A DNA stretch of 64,000 nt from Marinomonas pontica. GTDB lineage: Bacteria; Pseudomonadota; Gammaproteobacteria; Pseudomonadales; Marinomonadaceae. The notes below the pieces were generated by a model that ran no database searches, was not told the origin of the DNA, and saw nothing but the letters and a program-made list of their open reading frames with translations. The stretch's first letter is position 1; each line of letters opens with the position of its first letter. This document shows, piece after piece, positions 37,768-47,909 of this stretch. The position numbers and the translations under genes are program-made. The stretch lies in assembly GCF_026191375.1 (NCBI RefSeq), contig NZ_JAODTL010000045.1, positions 26,338 through 90,337 of the forward strand. Direction: 5' to 3'.

Positions 37768-38004
37768 GTGAACGCAGCTGAAGTTAAAGCACTTTTAGAA
37801 TCCTCTATCCCTAACTGTGATGTGGTTGCAGAGGGCGAAGGTTGTAATTTTCAAGTAGTGGTAGTGACGAGTGAATTTGAAGGTTTGTCGACCGTTAAGA
37901 GACAGCAACTTGTATATTCTCACCTCCAAGAAGCCATTTCTAGTGGCGCGATTCATGCCGTAACCATGAAAACCTACACGCCAGAACAAGCAAATAAACT
38001 ATAA
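37768..38004 (+). CDS. ibaG: BolA-family protein IbaG (YrbA)
   Basis: A 78-residue BolA-like protein that binds iron-sulfur clusters with monothiol glutaredoxins. The start is GTG at 37768 behind TTGGAG. The BolA core ends in HAVTMKTYTPEQANKL, which gives the family turn before the last helix. It lies upstream of murA, as in E. coli and Pseudomonas. There is no His-Cys loop like that of BolA proper. Confidence 0.9.
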   Translation: MNAAEVKALLESSIPNCDVVAEGEGCNFQVVVVTSEFEGLSTVKRQQLVYSHLQEAISSGAIHAVTMKTYTPEQANKL

Positions 38005-38018
38005 AATAGCGTTTATAA

Positions 38019-39293
<1,275 letters not shown>

Positions 39294-39294
39294 T

Positions 39295-39939
39295 ATGAGC
39301 AAAACGTTGACGATTGCGCTATCGAAAGGGCGCATCCTTGGTGAAACTTTACCGCTTTTAGAAAAGGCGAATATCGTTCCGCTTGAAGATATTAGCAAAA
39401 GTCGAAAGCTGATTTTTGACACTAACCATGACCATATTAAACTGGTTATTTTACGAGCGACGGATGTACCCACTTATGTTGATCATGGTGTGGCGGACTT
39501 TGGTGTTGCTGGTAAAGATGTTTTGATGGAAGCTTCTACCAAAAATCTATATGAATTGCTGGATCTAAAAATCGCAAAATGCCGATTGATGACCGCTGGC
39601 GTGGTGGGGCAGCCTTTGCCAAATCGACGTTTGAAGGTAGCGTCTAAATTCATTAAAACGGCAAAAGCGTATTTTGCCGAGCAGGGTATTCAGGCCGATG
39701 TTATCAAGCTCTATGGTGCGATGGAGTTGGCGCCTATTATGGGGTTAGCGGATTTGATCGTTGATATCGTTGATACGGGTAATACGCTCAAAGCTAACGG
39801 CCTTGAAGCTCGTGAATTGATTGCTCCGATTAGTACGCGTCTGGTTGTAAATAAAGCGGCTTATAAAACAAAGTATTCAGAAATTGAACCTATTTTGGAA
39901 ATGATAAGACGCGCTGTTGACAATAATGAGGGTAAGTAA
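39295..39939 (+). CDS. hisG: ATP phosphoribosyltransferase, short form
   Basis: A 214-residue enzyme for the first step of histidine synthesis. The motifs [38 protein letters not shown] and [12 protein letters not shown] are present. The regulatory ACT-like C-terminus of long HisG is missing, so this is the short form, which needs the HisRS-like subunit HisZ. No hisZ gene lies in this window. Confidence 0.95.
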   Translation: MSKTLTIALSKGRILGETLPLLEKANIVPLEDISKSRKLIFDTNHDHIKLVILRATDVPTYVDHGVADFGVAGKDVLMEASTKNLYELLDLKIAKCRLMTAGVVGQPLPNRRLKVASKFIKTAKAYFAEQGIQADVIKLYGAMELAPIMGLADLIVDIVDTGNTLKANGLEARELIAPISTRLVVNKAAYKTKYSEIEPILEMIRRAVDNNEGK

Positions 39940-41250
39940 TTGAACCTTAATATTCGTGAATTTACGTCTAGTTCAGATGATTTTCGTAGTGAGCTAGAGG
40001 TTCTGCTTGCTTGGGACTCTGTCTCTGACGATGGAGTTCAAAGCGCAGTAGCAAACATTGTAGAGCAAGTTCGTCTTCGTGGTGACGCGGCGGTGATTGA
40101 GTTTACTAACCGATTTGATCGTCGTCAGGTTGCAGTGTCATCCGAATTGGAAATCTCCCGTGAAGCACTGGCTTTAGCAAAAGAGCGCGTCAGTGCAGAA
40201 TTGGTCGCAAGTCTAGAGGCTGCTGCCAAGCGCGTTCGTGATTACCATGAGCGTCAAAAACAGCCTTCTTGGCAGTATCAAGAAGAAGACGGTACTGTGT
40301 TGGGGCAAAAAGTCACGCCATTAGATCGAGTGGGTGTGTATGTGCCAGGGGGTAAAGCTGCTTATCCTTCTTCTGTTTTAATGAATGTCATGCCGGCCAA
40401 AGTGGCGGGAGTTGGTGAAATTATTATGGTGGTGCCAACGCCTGATGGCTTGGTGAATGATATCGTTTTGGCGGCTGCTTATATTGCCGGCGTTGATCGT
40501 GTGTTTACTATTGGCGGTGCTCAAGCGGTTGCTGCATTAGCTTATGGTACCGAAACTATTCCTAAAGTGGATAAGATTGTTGGGCCTGGTAACATCTACG
40601 TCGCAACGGCGAAAAAAATGGTGTTTGGTGTCGTGGGTATCGACATGATTGCTGGGCCTTCCGAAATTCTGGTGGTTTGCGATGGTAAGACAGATCCAGA
40701 TTGGATCGCTATGGATTTGTTTTCTCAAGCAGAACATGATGAAGACGCTCAATCTATTTTGATTTCTCCTGATCTGGCTTTCATTAAGGCTGTAAAAGCC
40801 TCCATGGAGCGTTTAATAGACAATCAGAGCCGTAAAGAGATTATTAAAGCTTCGTTAGAAGGGCGTGGTGCGTTTATCCATGTTGAAAATATGGATGAAG
40901 CGATGGACATCGCAAATATAGTGGCTGCGGAACACCTTGAATTGTCAATTGATGATCCAGAAAAGTGGGTCGAGAAAATTCGACATGCGGGCGCTATCTT
41001 TATGGGTCGTCACACTCCTGAGGCTTTAGGGGATTACTGTGCTGGGCCGAACCATGTTTTGCCTACGTCAGGAACCGCTCGTTTTTCATCACCTTTGGGT
41101 GTTTATGATTTTCAAAAGCGCAGCTCGTTGATCTATTGTTCACCTGAAGGGGCAAGTGAATTGGCGAAAATTGCTTCGCCACTTGCTCGTGGTGAATCGT
41201 TAGAGGCTCATGCCATGTCAGCAGAGTATCGTATTTTAAAGGATGCTTGA
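39940..41250 (+). CDS. hisD: histidinol dehydrogenase
   Basis: A 436-residue zinc enzyme that oxidises histidinol to histidine. The NAD-binding and zinc motifs are intact: [60 protein letters not shown] and [14 protein letters not shown]. It starts at TTG, directly after the hisG stop, behind GAGGGTAAG. Confidence 0.97.
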   Translation: MNLNIREFTSSSDDFRSELEVLLAWDSVSDDGVQSAVANIVEQVRLRGDAAVIEFTNRFDRRQVAVSSELEISREALALAKERVSAELVASLEAAAKRVRDYHERQKQPSWQYQEEDGTVLGQKVTPLDRVGVYVPGGKAAYPSSVLMNVMPAKVAGVGEIIMVVPTPDGLVNDIVLAAAYIAGVDRVFTIGGAQAVAALAYGTETIPKVDKIVGPGNIYVATAKKMVFGVVGIDMIAGPSEILVVCDGKTDPDWIAMDLFSQAEHDEDAQSILISPDLAFIKAVKASMERLIDNQSRKEIIKASLEGRGAFIHVENMDEAMDIANIVAAEHLELSIDDPEKWVEKIRHAGAIFMGRHTPEALGDYCAGPNHVLPTSGTARFSSPLGVYDFQKRSSLIYCSPEGASELAKIASPLARGESLEAHAMSAEYRILKDA

Positions 41251-41252
41251 TC

Positions 41253-41807
41253 GTGACTAAATCGTCATCGTCGCATCCAGCAGCACTGTATCAGCTGAGG
41301 AAAATAACGCGTATTTTGGCGCTGATTATTTTGCTTTTGGTGTTTGTTGGGTTCTTTTTGCCTACGGCATATCGAGTGGAGCGAAGTGTGTTAATTGGCG
41401 CTCCCAGTGATCGAGTTTACAGTGTAATGCTCAGTGGTGACTGTCTGCCAGAGTGGATGTTTATTCAGGGTGGTCATGTTGTTCAATCAGAAGGCGTTTT
41501 AAAGCAAGGTGACTCTGTCGCTTTGCAATATAACGATGTGGTTGAACAAGGAGTGTTGTCGTTTACTGATGTGTCTGCGGATCTGATTCGTTTCGATGTT
41601 CGCCCTAAGCCGAAAGTGAACCTTGTACACAATGAAATTGCATTGCAATCCAGTAATGGCGGCACTGTAGTTAAGTGGGTAATAGAAGGTGACTTGAGCG
41701 CCGGTTTACTAAGTCCATACCTTGCCTTGTTTGCTAATGACATTGCAGGTGCGAACTTCGAGCGCAGTCTTCAGCTGTTAAAAGAGCAGGTTGAACATGT
41801 TCGTTAG
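41253..41807 (+). CDS. membrane-anchored SRPBCC-family protein
   Basis: A protein of about 184 residues. A membrane segment (ILALIILLLVFVGFFLP) near the N-terminus is followed by a domain that looks like the SRPBCC (polyketide cyclase / ligand-binding) fold: YRVERSVLIGAPSDRVYSVM, then strands ending in VKWVIEGDLSAGLLSPYLALF. GTG at 41253 is preferred to a TTG six bases upstream. The ligand is unknown. It sits after hisD and faces degS. Confidence 0.7.
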   Translation: MTKSSSSHPAALYQLRKITRILALIILLLVFVGFFLPTAYRVERSVLIGAPSDRVYSVMLSGDCLPEWMFIQGGHVVQSEGVLKQGDSVALQYNDVVEQGVLSFTDVSADLIRFDVRPKPKVNLVHNEIALQSSNGGTVVKWVIEGDLSAGLLSPYLALFANDIAGANFERSLQLLKEQVEHVR

Positions 41808-41817
41808 TCTTTAAGGG

Positions 41818-42870
41818 CTAATAGGTGATGCGTTGCATTGTGGGTTGTTTTTCTAGCGTGACGTTTGTTTGATAGGATTGCTGCCCACGAATGCCCACTA
41901 GTGAAATGTGTGTCCCTGGTTTTAATGACGCAATCAGTCGTCTTACTTTAAAGGGGTCTTCACTCGGATTGTTGTTAATTTCTAATATAATATCTCCCAC
42001 TTCTATCCCCGCTTTTTCAGCTGGACTTTCCTTGGTTATATCACTTACGAGTAGTCCGTGAGTGGCGGGCAGTGCCAAATTCTCTGCTAAGGTTTGTGTG
42101 ATTTTTTGGGCGTCCATCCCAAGGTATCCGCGCACTACTTCGCCATGTTTGATAATGCTCTCCATGACGTCGAGTGCATCGTTTACTGGGGTGGCAAAAC
42201 CAATGCCTTGTGATCCGCCTGTGCTAGAGTAAATAGCGGAACTAATGCCGATAAGCTCACCCTTTAAATTCACCAATGCGCCACCAGAATTGCCTGGGTT
42301 GATAGCGGCATCGGTTTGTAAAAAATTTTCATAGGTGTTGAGGCCTATGCTGTTGCGGCCCTTTGCGCTGATGATGCCTGCGGTGACGGTTTGCCCAATA
42401 CCAAATGGATTGCCAATTGCTAGAATGCGATCTCCAACGGAGACTTTGTTGCTGTCCCCCATGGTAATGCTATCTAAATTTGGTAAATCGATTTTCAAAA
42501 TGGCTAGATCTGTTGAGGGGTCGGACCCAATCAATTTGGCCTCTATGCGTCTGTCATCGTGCAATGCAATGACGATGCTTTGCGCATTTTGAATAACATG
42601 ATGGTTGGTTAAAATGTACCCATCTCTTGTGGCGATAACCCCTGAGCCTAAGTTGACGCTGTGTTTAACGTCATTATTAGTATTCAGCTTTTTCCGCTGG
42701 CTAACCTGAGTGAAAATGTTGACGACTGATGGTGTGGCGACAAGAACAGAGTTTGAATAACTGAAGTCAGCGATTTTTTGCTTCTCTTGTATGAGCAGTG
42801 TGGTAAGGCCTATACAAGTGCCCGCAAGAATGGAGATAATGACAGGTGTCCAGTAGTTTTTTTGGTTCAT
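41818..42870 (-). CDS. degS: DegS-type periplasmic serine protease with one PDZ domain
   Basis: A 350-residue membrane-anchored trypsin-like protease. The N-terminal segment TPVIISILAGTCIGLTTLL anchors it. The triad is visible: His in ILTNHHVIQNA, Asp in PSTDLAILKID and Ser in NPGNSGGALV. One PDZ domain follows (about residues 240-340). Such proteins start the sigma-E stress response by cutting the anti-sigma factor. The rseA gene itself is not in this window. Only 17 bases separate its start from that of the nif3-like gene. Confidence 0.9.
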   Translation of the reverse strand: MNQKNYWTPVIISILAGTCIGLTTLLIQEKQKIADFSYSNSVLVATPSVVNIFTQVSQRKKLNTNNDVKHSVNLGSGVIATRDGYILTNHHVIQNAQSIVIALHDDRRIEAKLIGSDPSTDLAILKIDLPNLDSITMGDSNKVSVGDRILAIGNPFGIGQTVTAGIISAKGRNSIGLNTYENFLQTDAAINPGNSGGALVNLKGELIGISSAIYSSTGGSQGIGFATPVNDALDVMESIIKHGEVVRGYLGMDAQKITQTLAENLALPATHGLLVSDITKESPAEKAGIEVGDIILEINNNPSEDPFKVRRLIASLKPGTHISLVGIRGQQSYQTNVTLEKQPTMQRITY

Positions 42871-42887
42871 ATTTTTAAGGAGTTGCT

Positions 42888-43646
42888 TTGCTACGCAGTG
42901 AATTTGAGTTATTGCTAAACAAGACGTTGAATCCGAGTCGTTTCAAAGATTATGCGCCCAATGGGTTGCAGGTGGAAGGGAAAAAAGACATTCAACGAGT
43001 TGTTACTGGTGTTACCGCGAGTCAGGCGTTGATTGATGCGGCGGTCGAGTATCAAGCCGATGCGATTTTTGTTCATCATGGCTATTTCTGGAAAAATGAA
43101 GACCCTAGAATTATTGGGATGAAACATCGACGTATTGCGGCTTTGATCAAAAATGACATTAACTTATATGGCTACCATTTACCATTAGATGCGCATCCTA
43201 AATTGGGTAATAACGCTGGGCTAGCGAATGCCATTGGGCTTTTGAATCGATCTGCTTTACAGCTTGGTGTGCCTATTGAGGAGTCCATTGGTATCGTCGG
43301 CGAATTGAATGAGTCAGTTTCGGCCGCTGTATTTCAAAAAAATGTTGAGTGTGCCGTGGGTCGAGACATTCTGTTTGAGTGTGTTAATGACCGTGCAATT
43401 CATCGTGTTGCGTTGTGTACTGGGGGGGCTCAAGGCTATATAGAGCAGGCGATTGAGGCTGATGCCGACGTATTTATTACGGGAGAGGTGTCTGAGCAAA
43501 CAATTCATGTCGCAAGAGAGATGGGGATTCATTTTATTGCGGCTGGGCATCATGCTACAGAACGATTTGGAGCAAAGGCAATGTCAGCGTTCTTGTCCAG
43601 TCATGGGCTGGACTCTGTTTTTATTGATATAGATAACCCAGCTTGA
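42888..43646 (+). CDS. Nif3-like dinuclear metal centre protein (YbgI family)
   Basis: A 252-residue protein of the NIF3/DUF34 family. Metal ligands are visible in AIFVHHGYFWKNEDPR, YGYHLPLDAHPKLGNNAGLA and FIAAGHHATERFG. The start is TTG at 42888, behind AAGGAG; no ATG is upstream in frame. The family may act as GTP cyclohydrolase-like enzymes or metal-insertion proteins; the function is still unsettled. Confidence 0.9.
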   Translation: MLRSEFELLLNKTLNPSRFKDYAPNGLQVEGKKDIQRVVTGVTASQALIDAAVEYQADAIFVHHGYFWKNEDPRIIGMKHRRIAALIKNDINLYGYHLPLDAHPKLGNNAGLANAIGLLNRSALQLGVPIEESIGIVGELNESVSAAVFQKNVECAVGRDILFECVNDRAIHRVALCTGGAQGYIEQAIEADADVFITGEVSEQTIHVAREMGIHFIAAGHHATERFGAKAMSAFLSSHGLDSVFIDIDNPA

Positions 43647-43664
43647 TGGCGTGATTCTTGGCAT

Positions 43665-43693
43665 AAAAAAACGGGCGTAAAGCCCGTTTTTTT
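43665..43693. terminator. bidirectional terminator
   Basis: ACGGGCGTAAAGCCCGT has an A-run before and a T-run after. It serves the nif3-like gene (plus) and zapG (minus), whose stop overlaps the last bases. Confidence 0.9.
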
Positions 43694-44147
43694 ATATGGT
43701 TCGTTTGGGTTCTAGATCCAAATTTCTGTCGTCTAGACCAAAACTCTCACTCAGCATGCCTGGTTCTTTGTCTTTTTTTAGAGCGTAATCACGTGGTGGT
43801 TCGGTGATTGACGTTTCCTCTGTGTTGTTTGTGTTTGGAGTAGAAGGCGCAGCTTCAATGGTTACGCTGCTTAATTGGCTTGCGTTGCTGGCAAGGCAAT
43901 TTCTTAATTCTGTTAAGCGCTTTTCAACGAAAGTAAGTTGCTCGTTACTGTCTGTAAAGAAGTTATCAATGATGACTTGTTTGTTGTCTAGTTCTTGTTG
44001 TAGCGATTTGATGGTAATGATATTTGAATTCGACGCTGTTTGTTTGCTTTGCTGTTTAGTGCTAAAGCTTTTAACAGCCAGCGTGGCAACGCAACCAACA
44101 ATAATGCCAGTAATAAAGATAATAATATTGAATTCTTCTAAGTTCAT
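43692..44147 (-). CDS. zapG: YhcB/ZapG family membrane protein (DUF1043)
   Basis: A 151-residue protein with one N-terminal membrane segment (NIIIFITGIIVGCVATLAVKSF), a coiled coil (about residues 45-90) and a polar tail. This is the DUF1043 layout; E. coli YhcB/ZapG takes part in division and envelope growth. The ATG at 44147 has GGAG six bases upstream and is better than the TTG at 44159. It stands back to back with zapE, as in many relatives. Confidence 0.8.
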   Translation of the reverse strand: MNLEEFNIIIFITGIIVGCVATLAVKSFSTKQQSKQTASNSNIITIKSLQQELDNKQVIIDNFFTDSNEQLTFVEKRLTELRNCLASNASQLSSVTIEAAPSTPNTNNTEETSITEPPRDYALKKDKEPGMLSESFGLDDRNLDLEPKRTI

Positions 44148-44275
44148 GACTTTCTCCAAAAAACAGATGATCCATTATAGCGAAATCACCCCTACGATAA
44201 CAGCTTGATAGGTGTTGTTTAAGTTGCAATTTGTTAGAATGAATGCAATTCACTCAATTGAACGAAAGAGCGGCG

Positions 44276-45376
44276 ATGACACCCATTACACGTTACAAGC
44301 AAGATTTAACAAGAGAAGACTTTCATTATGATCCAGCTCAAGAAGAAGCGGTAGAGGCTCTTCAAGAATTATTTGATCGTTTAGTGGCAAGTCAGTCCAA
44401 TAAACCTGCAGAAGGTATTTTTGGCCGCTTTCTTAAGAAAAAAGCCCCAGAAGTGGAACAGGGGCTGTATTTTTGGGGTGGTGTTGGGCGAGGAAAAACG
44501 TATTTGATGGATACGTTTTTTGATTGCTTACCGACGGAAAAGAAAATGCGTTTGCACTTTCATCGTTTTATGCAAATGGTTCATCAGGAACTGCGTAAAT
44601 TGAATGATGTCAAAAACCCGCTGGAAATTGTGGGTAAGCAAATTTCTGCGAAAGCGCAAGTGTTGTGCTTTGACGAATTCTTTGTAACAGACATTACCGA
44701 TGCAATGATTTTGGCTGGGCTGTTGGATGTGTTGTTTAAAAATGGCACGACTTTGGTTGCGACGTCCAATATTGAGCCAGATGGGCTTTATAAAAATGGA
44801 TTGCAACGTGCGCGCTTCTTGCCAGCCATTGATCTGGTTAAAAAGCACACAAAAGTTATGAATGTTGATGGCGGTGTGGATTACCGATTGCGTACTTTGA
44901 AACAAGCTAAGCTTTATCATTTCCCACTAAGTGACGAGGCAGACGAGGCGTTGCATGAGCGGTTCATGAGCTTGATTTCGGATGCATCGCACATTGTTGA
45001 AGGTGGCTCTGCAGAAGTTGAAGGGCGTGATATCCCCTTACTGCGTAGTTGTGAAGGTCTTGCTTGGTTTGATATCAAGGCATTGTGTGATGGGCCAAGA
45101 AGTCAGGTTGACTATATTGAGCTTGCTCGTGTCTACAGTACAGTGATTATTTCCAATTTGCCTCAAATGGACGCGTCAAGAGATGACTTAGCGAGACGTT
45201 TTATTAACTTGGTGGATGAGTTCTATGATCGCCATGTGAAGGTGATTTTTTCTGCTGAAGTGGCGATTCCAGATATTTATACCGGTACACGCTTGGCCTT
45301 TGAATATGATCGAACGGTGAGTCGATTGCTGGAAATGCAGTCCGAAGAATACTTGTCTTTGGAGCATCGTCCGTAA
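44276..45376 (+). CDS. zapE: cell division AFG1-type ATPase ZapE
   Basis: A 366-residue ATPase. Walker A GGVGRGKTYLMDTFF, Walker B VLCFDEFFVTD and ISNLPQMD are present. The N-terminus is best started at the ATG at 44276 (MTPITRYKQDL), which matches the family; the ATG at 44243 would add 11 unconserved residues. It binds FtsZ under stress in E. coli. The gene lies upstream of rplM, as is usual in gammaproteobacteria. Confidence 0.9.
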   Translation: MTPITRYKQDLTREDFHYDPAQEEAVEALQELFDRLVASQSNKPAEGIFGRFLKKKAPEVEQGLYFWGGVGRGKTYLMDTFFDCLPTEKKMRLHFHRFMQMVHQELRKLNDVKNPLEIVGKQISAKAQVLCFDEFFVTDITDAMILAGLLDVLFKNGTTLVATSNIEPDGLYKNGLQRARFLPAIDLVKKHTKVMNVDGGVDYRLRTLKQAKLYHFPLSDEADEALHERFMSLISDASHIVEGGSAEVEGRDIPLLRSCEGLAWFDIKALCDGPRSQVDYIELARVYSTVIISNLPQMDASRDDLARRFINLVDEFYDRHVKVIFSAEVAIPDIYTGTRLAFEYDRTVSRLLEMQSEEYLSLEHRP

Positions 45377-45387
45377 CACCTTTTGAC

Positions 45388-45416
45388 TTTCAAAACAGAT
45401 TGTCTTGTTGTATACT
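45388..45416 (+). promoter_or_regulatory. candidate promoter of the rplM-rpsI operon
   Basis: TATACT at 45411-45416 is a good -10 box. TTTCAA at 45388-45393 gives a 17-base spacer, but matches the -35 consensus only partly. Confidence 0.4.
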
Positions 45417-45445
45417 TCGCTCGCCTTTTTAAAGGTAAGTGTACG

Positions 45446-45474
45446 TTGATCTGATGTTTTGCATCAGGCCAACC
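45446..45474 (+). promoter_or_regulatory. hairpin in the rplM leader, possible L13 autoregulatory site
   Basis: GTTGATCTGATG pairs with CATCAGGCCAAC around a TTTG-type loop, with a two-base internal bulge. It sits between the likely promoter and rplM. Ribosomal protein L13 represses its own operon in E. coli through the rplM leader, so a role here is plausible but unproven. Confidence 0.45.
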
Positions 45475-45527
45475 AATAATAATAGGTATAGCGTGCCATT
45501 GAGCATGCATATTGATAGGGTTTTTTG

Positions 45528-45956
45528 ATGAAAACTTTTACAGCTAAACCTGCTGAAGTTCGCCGCGACTGGTTCGTGGTTGATGCTGAAGGCAAAACTC
45601 TAGGTCGCTTGGCTACTGAAATTGCTCGCCGTCTACGCGGTAAGCATAAAGCGGAATACACTCCACACGTTGACACTGGTGATTACATCGTTGTTATCAA
45701 TGCAGAGAAAATTCACGTTACTGGTAACAAAGCAGCTGCGAAACAATACTACCGCCACACTGGTTACCCAGGCGGCTTGCGTTCTATGAATTTCGAGAAG
45801 TTGATTGATCACGCTCCTGAGCGCGTTCTTGAAATCGCCGTAAAAGGTATGTTGCCAAAAGGTCCTTTGGGCCGTGCAATGCACAAGAAAATGAAAGTGT
45901 ACGCTGGTACTGAGCATCCACATGCTGCTCAACAGCCTCAAGCCCTTAACATTTAA
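45528..45956 (+). CDS. rplM: 50S ribosomal protein L13
   Basis: A 142-residue ribosomal protein, the E. coli length. The start [20 protein letters not shown] at 45528 is used instead of the TTG one codon before it. Family motifs [22 protein letters not shown] and [17 protein letters not shown] are present. It forms a two-gene operon with rpsI. Confidence 0.98.
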   Translation: MKTFTAKPAEVRRDWFVVDAEGKTLGRLATEIARRLRGKHKAEYTPHVDTGDYIVVINAEKIHVTGNKAAAKQYYRHTGYPGGLRSMNFEKLIDHAPERVLEIAVKGMLPKGPLGRAMHKKMKVYAGTEHPHAAQQPQALNI

Positions 45957-45970
45957 TACGGAAGATCATT

Positions 45971-46363
45971 ATGTCAGCTACTCAATACTACGGTACAGGT
46001 CGTCGTAAAACGTCTACCGCTCGTGTGTTCCTAAAAGCCGGTTCTGGTAACCTAGTTATCAACAACCGTTCAATTGATCAGTACTTTGGTCGTGAAACTG
46101 CTCGCATGGTTGTTCGTCAGCCTCTTGAGCTTGTTGAAGCAACTGAAAAGTTTGATGTTTACATCACTGTTAAAGGTGGTGGTATCTCTGGTCAAGCTGG
46201 TGCGATCCGTCACGGTATCACACGTGCATTGATGCAATACGATGAAACTCTACGTCGTACTCTACGTTCTGCAGGATTCGTTACTCGCGACTCTCGTGAA
46301 GTTGAACGTAAGAAAGTTGGTCTACGCAAAGCACGTCGTCGTCCTCAGTTCTCTAAGCGTTAA
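45971..46363 (+). CDS. rpsI: 30S ribosomal protein S9
   Basis: A 130-residue ribosomal protein that reaches the P site with its C-terminal tail. The start [19 protein letters not shown] and the basic end [17 protein letters not shown] are canonical. It follows rplM by 14 bases and is closed by a strong terminator. Confidence 0.98.
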   Translation: MSATQYYGTGRRKTSTARVFLKAGSGNLVINNRSIDQYFGRETARMVVRQPLELVEATEKFDVYITVKGGGISGQAGAIRHGITRALMQYDETLRRTLRSAGFVTRDSREVERKKVGLRKARRRPQFSKR

Positions 46364-46385
46364 TTTTCGCTTTGGAATTATTATC

Positions 46386-46419
46386 AAAACGCTTGGTGTT
46401 TTCGCCAAGCGTTTTTTTT
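46386..46419 (+). terminator. terminator after rpsI
   Basis: AACGCTTGG and CCAAGCGTT form a nine-base stem with an eight-base loop, and eight T follow. Confidence 0.93.
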
Positions 46420-46420
46420 G

Positions 46421-46685
46421 CTTCAAATACATACAGTGTTACTATCATTCAAATCGAATTTTCTAAGAAAAAGCGTTTGAAAAAATGTTAGAATATCGGC
46501 TTTATAAAACAAGAGTTTTATGGTTTGTATGAATCTTTTGTTTTCTAGAGCTGCGCGCTTTGTTAAAGCGTAGAAGAATTTTGAGTGTGATGAAGTTATG
46601 TAATATTTTTGTTACTTCATCTCCATATTATAGCTTGTCCTCTTTTTCGAAGAGGGCGTTGATGTTTTCAATATAGGGGTTAGAC
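46421..46685 (+). other. 265-base gap between rpsI and sspA
   Basis: In many gammaproteobacteria the petABC genes lie here; none is present. A weak promoter may be TTGAAA at 46477 with CTTTAT at about 46500 (17-base spacing). A small hairpin CCTCTT/AAGAGG lies at 46642-46658, shortly before the sspA ribosome site. Confidence 0.4.
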
Positions 46686-47318
46686 ATGGGTGTTATTGCA
46701 AAGCGCTCCTCAATGACGTTCTTCTCAGATGGAGAAGATCATTACAGCCATAGAGTTCGTATTGTATTGGCTGAAAAAGCCGTCACAGTGGACATCATAG
46801 ATGTAGACCCATTTAACAAGCCAGATGAATTGGCTGATGTTAATCCATACAACGAGCTTCCAGCTTTGGTTGACCGTGACTTGGTTTTGTATGAGCCAAA
46901 TGTCATGATGGAATATTTGGACGAGCGTTTCCCTCATCCTCCGTTGCTTCCTGTTTACCCAGTAGCGCGTGCTGAAAGTCGTTTGTTTATGTACCGTATT
47001 CAGCGCGATTGGGCTAAATTAGTTGATCTGATTTTGACGAGTAAAGACAAAGAAGCCGTAGCTCAAGCGCAAAAAGAATTGCGTGAAGGTTTGTTAAACG
47101 TCGCGCCAATTTTTGAAGAAAAACCCTATTTCATGAGTGACGAGTTCACTATCGTGGATTGTTGTTTGGCTCCGATCTTATGGCGTCTTCCTGTGTTGGG
47201 TGTTGAGATTCCTAAAGAGCAAGCAAGAGCGCTGTATAAGTATATGGATCTTGTTTTTGCTCGCGAATCATTCCAAGAAAGCTTGTCTGAAGCTGAGCAA
47301 GAAATGCGTTTAGACTAA
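46686..47318 (+). CDS. sspA: stringent starvation protein A
   Basis: A 210-residue GST-fold protein that binds RNA polymerase. The N-terminal thioredoxin-like half ([22 protein letters not shown]) and the C-terminal helical half ([21 protein letters not shown]) match SspA. It follows rpsI by 322 bases. A short terminator separates it from sspB. Confidence 0.93.
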   Translation: MGVIAKRSSMTFFSDGEDHYSHRVRIVLAEKAVTVDIIDVDPFNKPDELADVNPYNELPALVDRDLVLYEPNVMMEYLDERFPHPPLLPVYPVARAESRLFMYRIQRDWAKLVDLILTSKDKEAVAQAQKELREGLLNVAPIFEEKPYFMSDEFTIVDCCLAPILWRLPVLGVEIPKEQARALYKYMDLVFARESFQESLSEAEQEMRLD

Positions 47319-47356
47319 ACCTTGATGTTTGTTGAGTTTAGTTGAGTTGCAAAAAT

Positions 47357-47380
47357 AGGAGCCTAACCGCTCCTTTTTTT
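47357..47380 (+). terminator. short terminator between sspA and sspB
   Basis: AGGAGC and GCTCCT form a six-base stem around CTAACC, and seven T follow directly. It should reduce read-through from sspA into sspB. Confidence 0.75.
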
Positions 47381-47408
47381 ATGAAAATAATTGTGGGTGG
47401 AAATGACG

Positions 47409-47792
47409 ATGTTACCGAAACGATCTTATTTATTGAATGCGGCTTATTCTTGGGTTGCGGATAACGATATGACGCCTTACCTTTTGGTGGATGCTGAGCA
47501 GGAAGGGGTCGTGGTGCCTACGGAGTTTATTAATGATGGGCAAATAGTGCTAAATATTAGCATGTCTGCGGTGCGTCATTTGATCATGGACAAAGATGCT
47601 GTGTCTTTCGAAGCGCGCTTTAGTGGCCGACCTATGCAGGTCTATGTTCCTATTTCTGCTGCATTAGCGCTTTATGCAAAAGAGAATGGTGATGGTCTTG
47701 TTTTTCCTGAAGAAGACTTTGATTTAGAGCCAACTCCAACTCCGACGCCGCCTGAACCTAAAAAAGGCTTTCAATTGAAAGTGGTTAAATAG
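47409..47792 (+). CDS. sspB: ClpXP protease specificity-enhancing factor SspB
   Basis: An adaptor of about 127 residues that brings ssrA-tagged peptides to ClpXP. The core RSYLLNAAYSWVADNDMTPYLLVDA and FSARFSGRPMQVYVPISAALALYA-like stretch match the family. The C-terminal GFQLKVVK is the ClpX-docking tail. ATG 47409 is chosen because GGTGG lies eight bases upstream; ATG 47403 and TTG 47391 are alternatives. Confidence 0.92.
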   Translation: MLPKRSYLLNAAYSWVADNDMTPYLLVDAEQEGVVVPTEFINDGQIVLNISMSAVRHLIMDKDAVSFEARFSGRPMQVYVPISAALALYAKENGDGLVFPEEDFDLEPTPTPTPPEPKKGFQLKVVK

Positions 47793-47798
47793 TTTAAC

Positions 47799-47885
47799 AA
47801 TACAAAAAACCGCTCTTGAAGTGACCCCCAGTAATTGGATAGTCCAACTTTATGGGGTCACTTCATATGCGGTTTTTTTGTATTC
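47799..47885. terminator. terminator after sspB with an IS-end-like palindrome in its loop
   Basis: The outer arms AATACAAAAAACCGC (47799-47813) and GCGGTTTTTTTGTATT (from 47869) form a terminator-like stem. Inside is a second inverted repeat, TGAAGTGACCCC (47817-47828) to GGGGTCACTTCA (47854-47865). It serves sspB and, on the other strand, diaA. Confidence 0.75.
47817..47865. mobile_element. 49-base palindromic element with TG...CA ends, possible minimal IS/MITE remnant
   Basis: The ends TGAAGTGACCCC and GGGGTCACTTCA are perfect 12-base inverted copies. After them come CAGTAATTGGAT and, from the other side, ATAAAGTTGGACT, which resemble the subterminal bases of IS3-family ends (GTTGGAC). 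The centre is only a few bases. I see no direct target repeat beside it. Confidence 0.35.
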
Positions 47886-47909
47886 AATATTTCTCGTAAT
47901 TCTCTTGGG

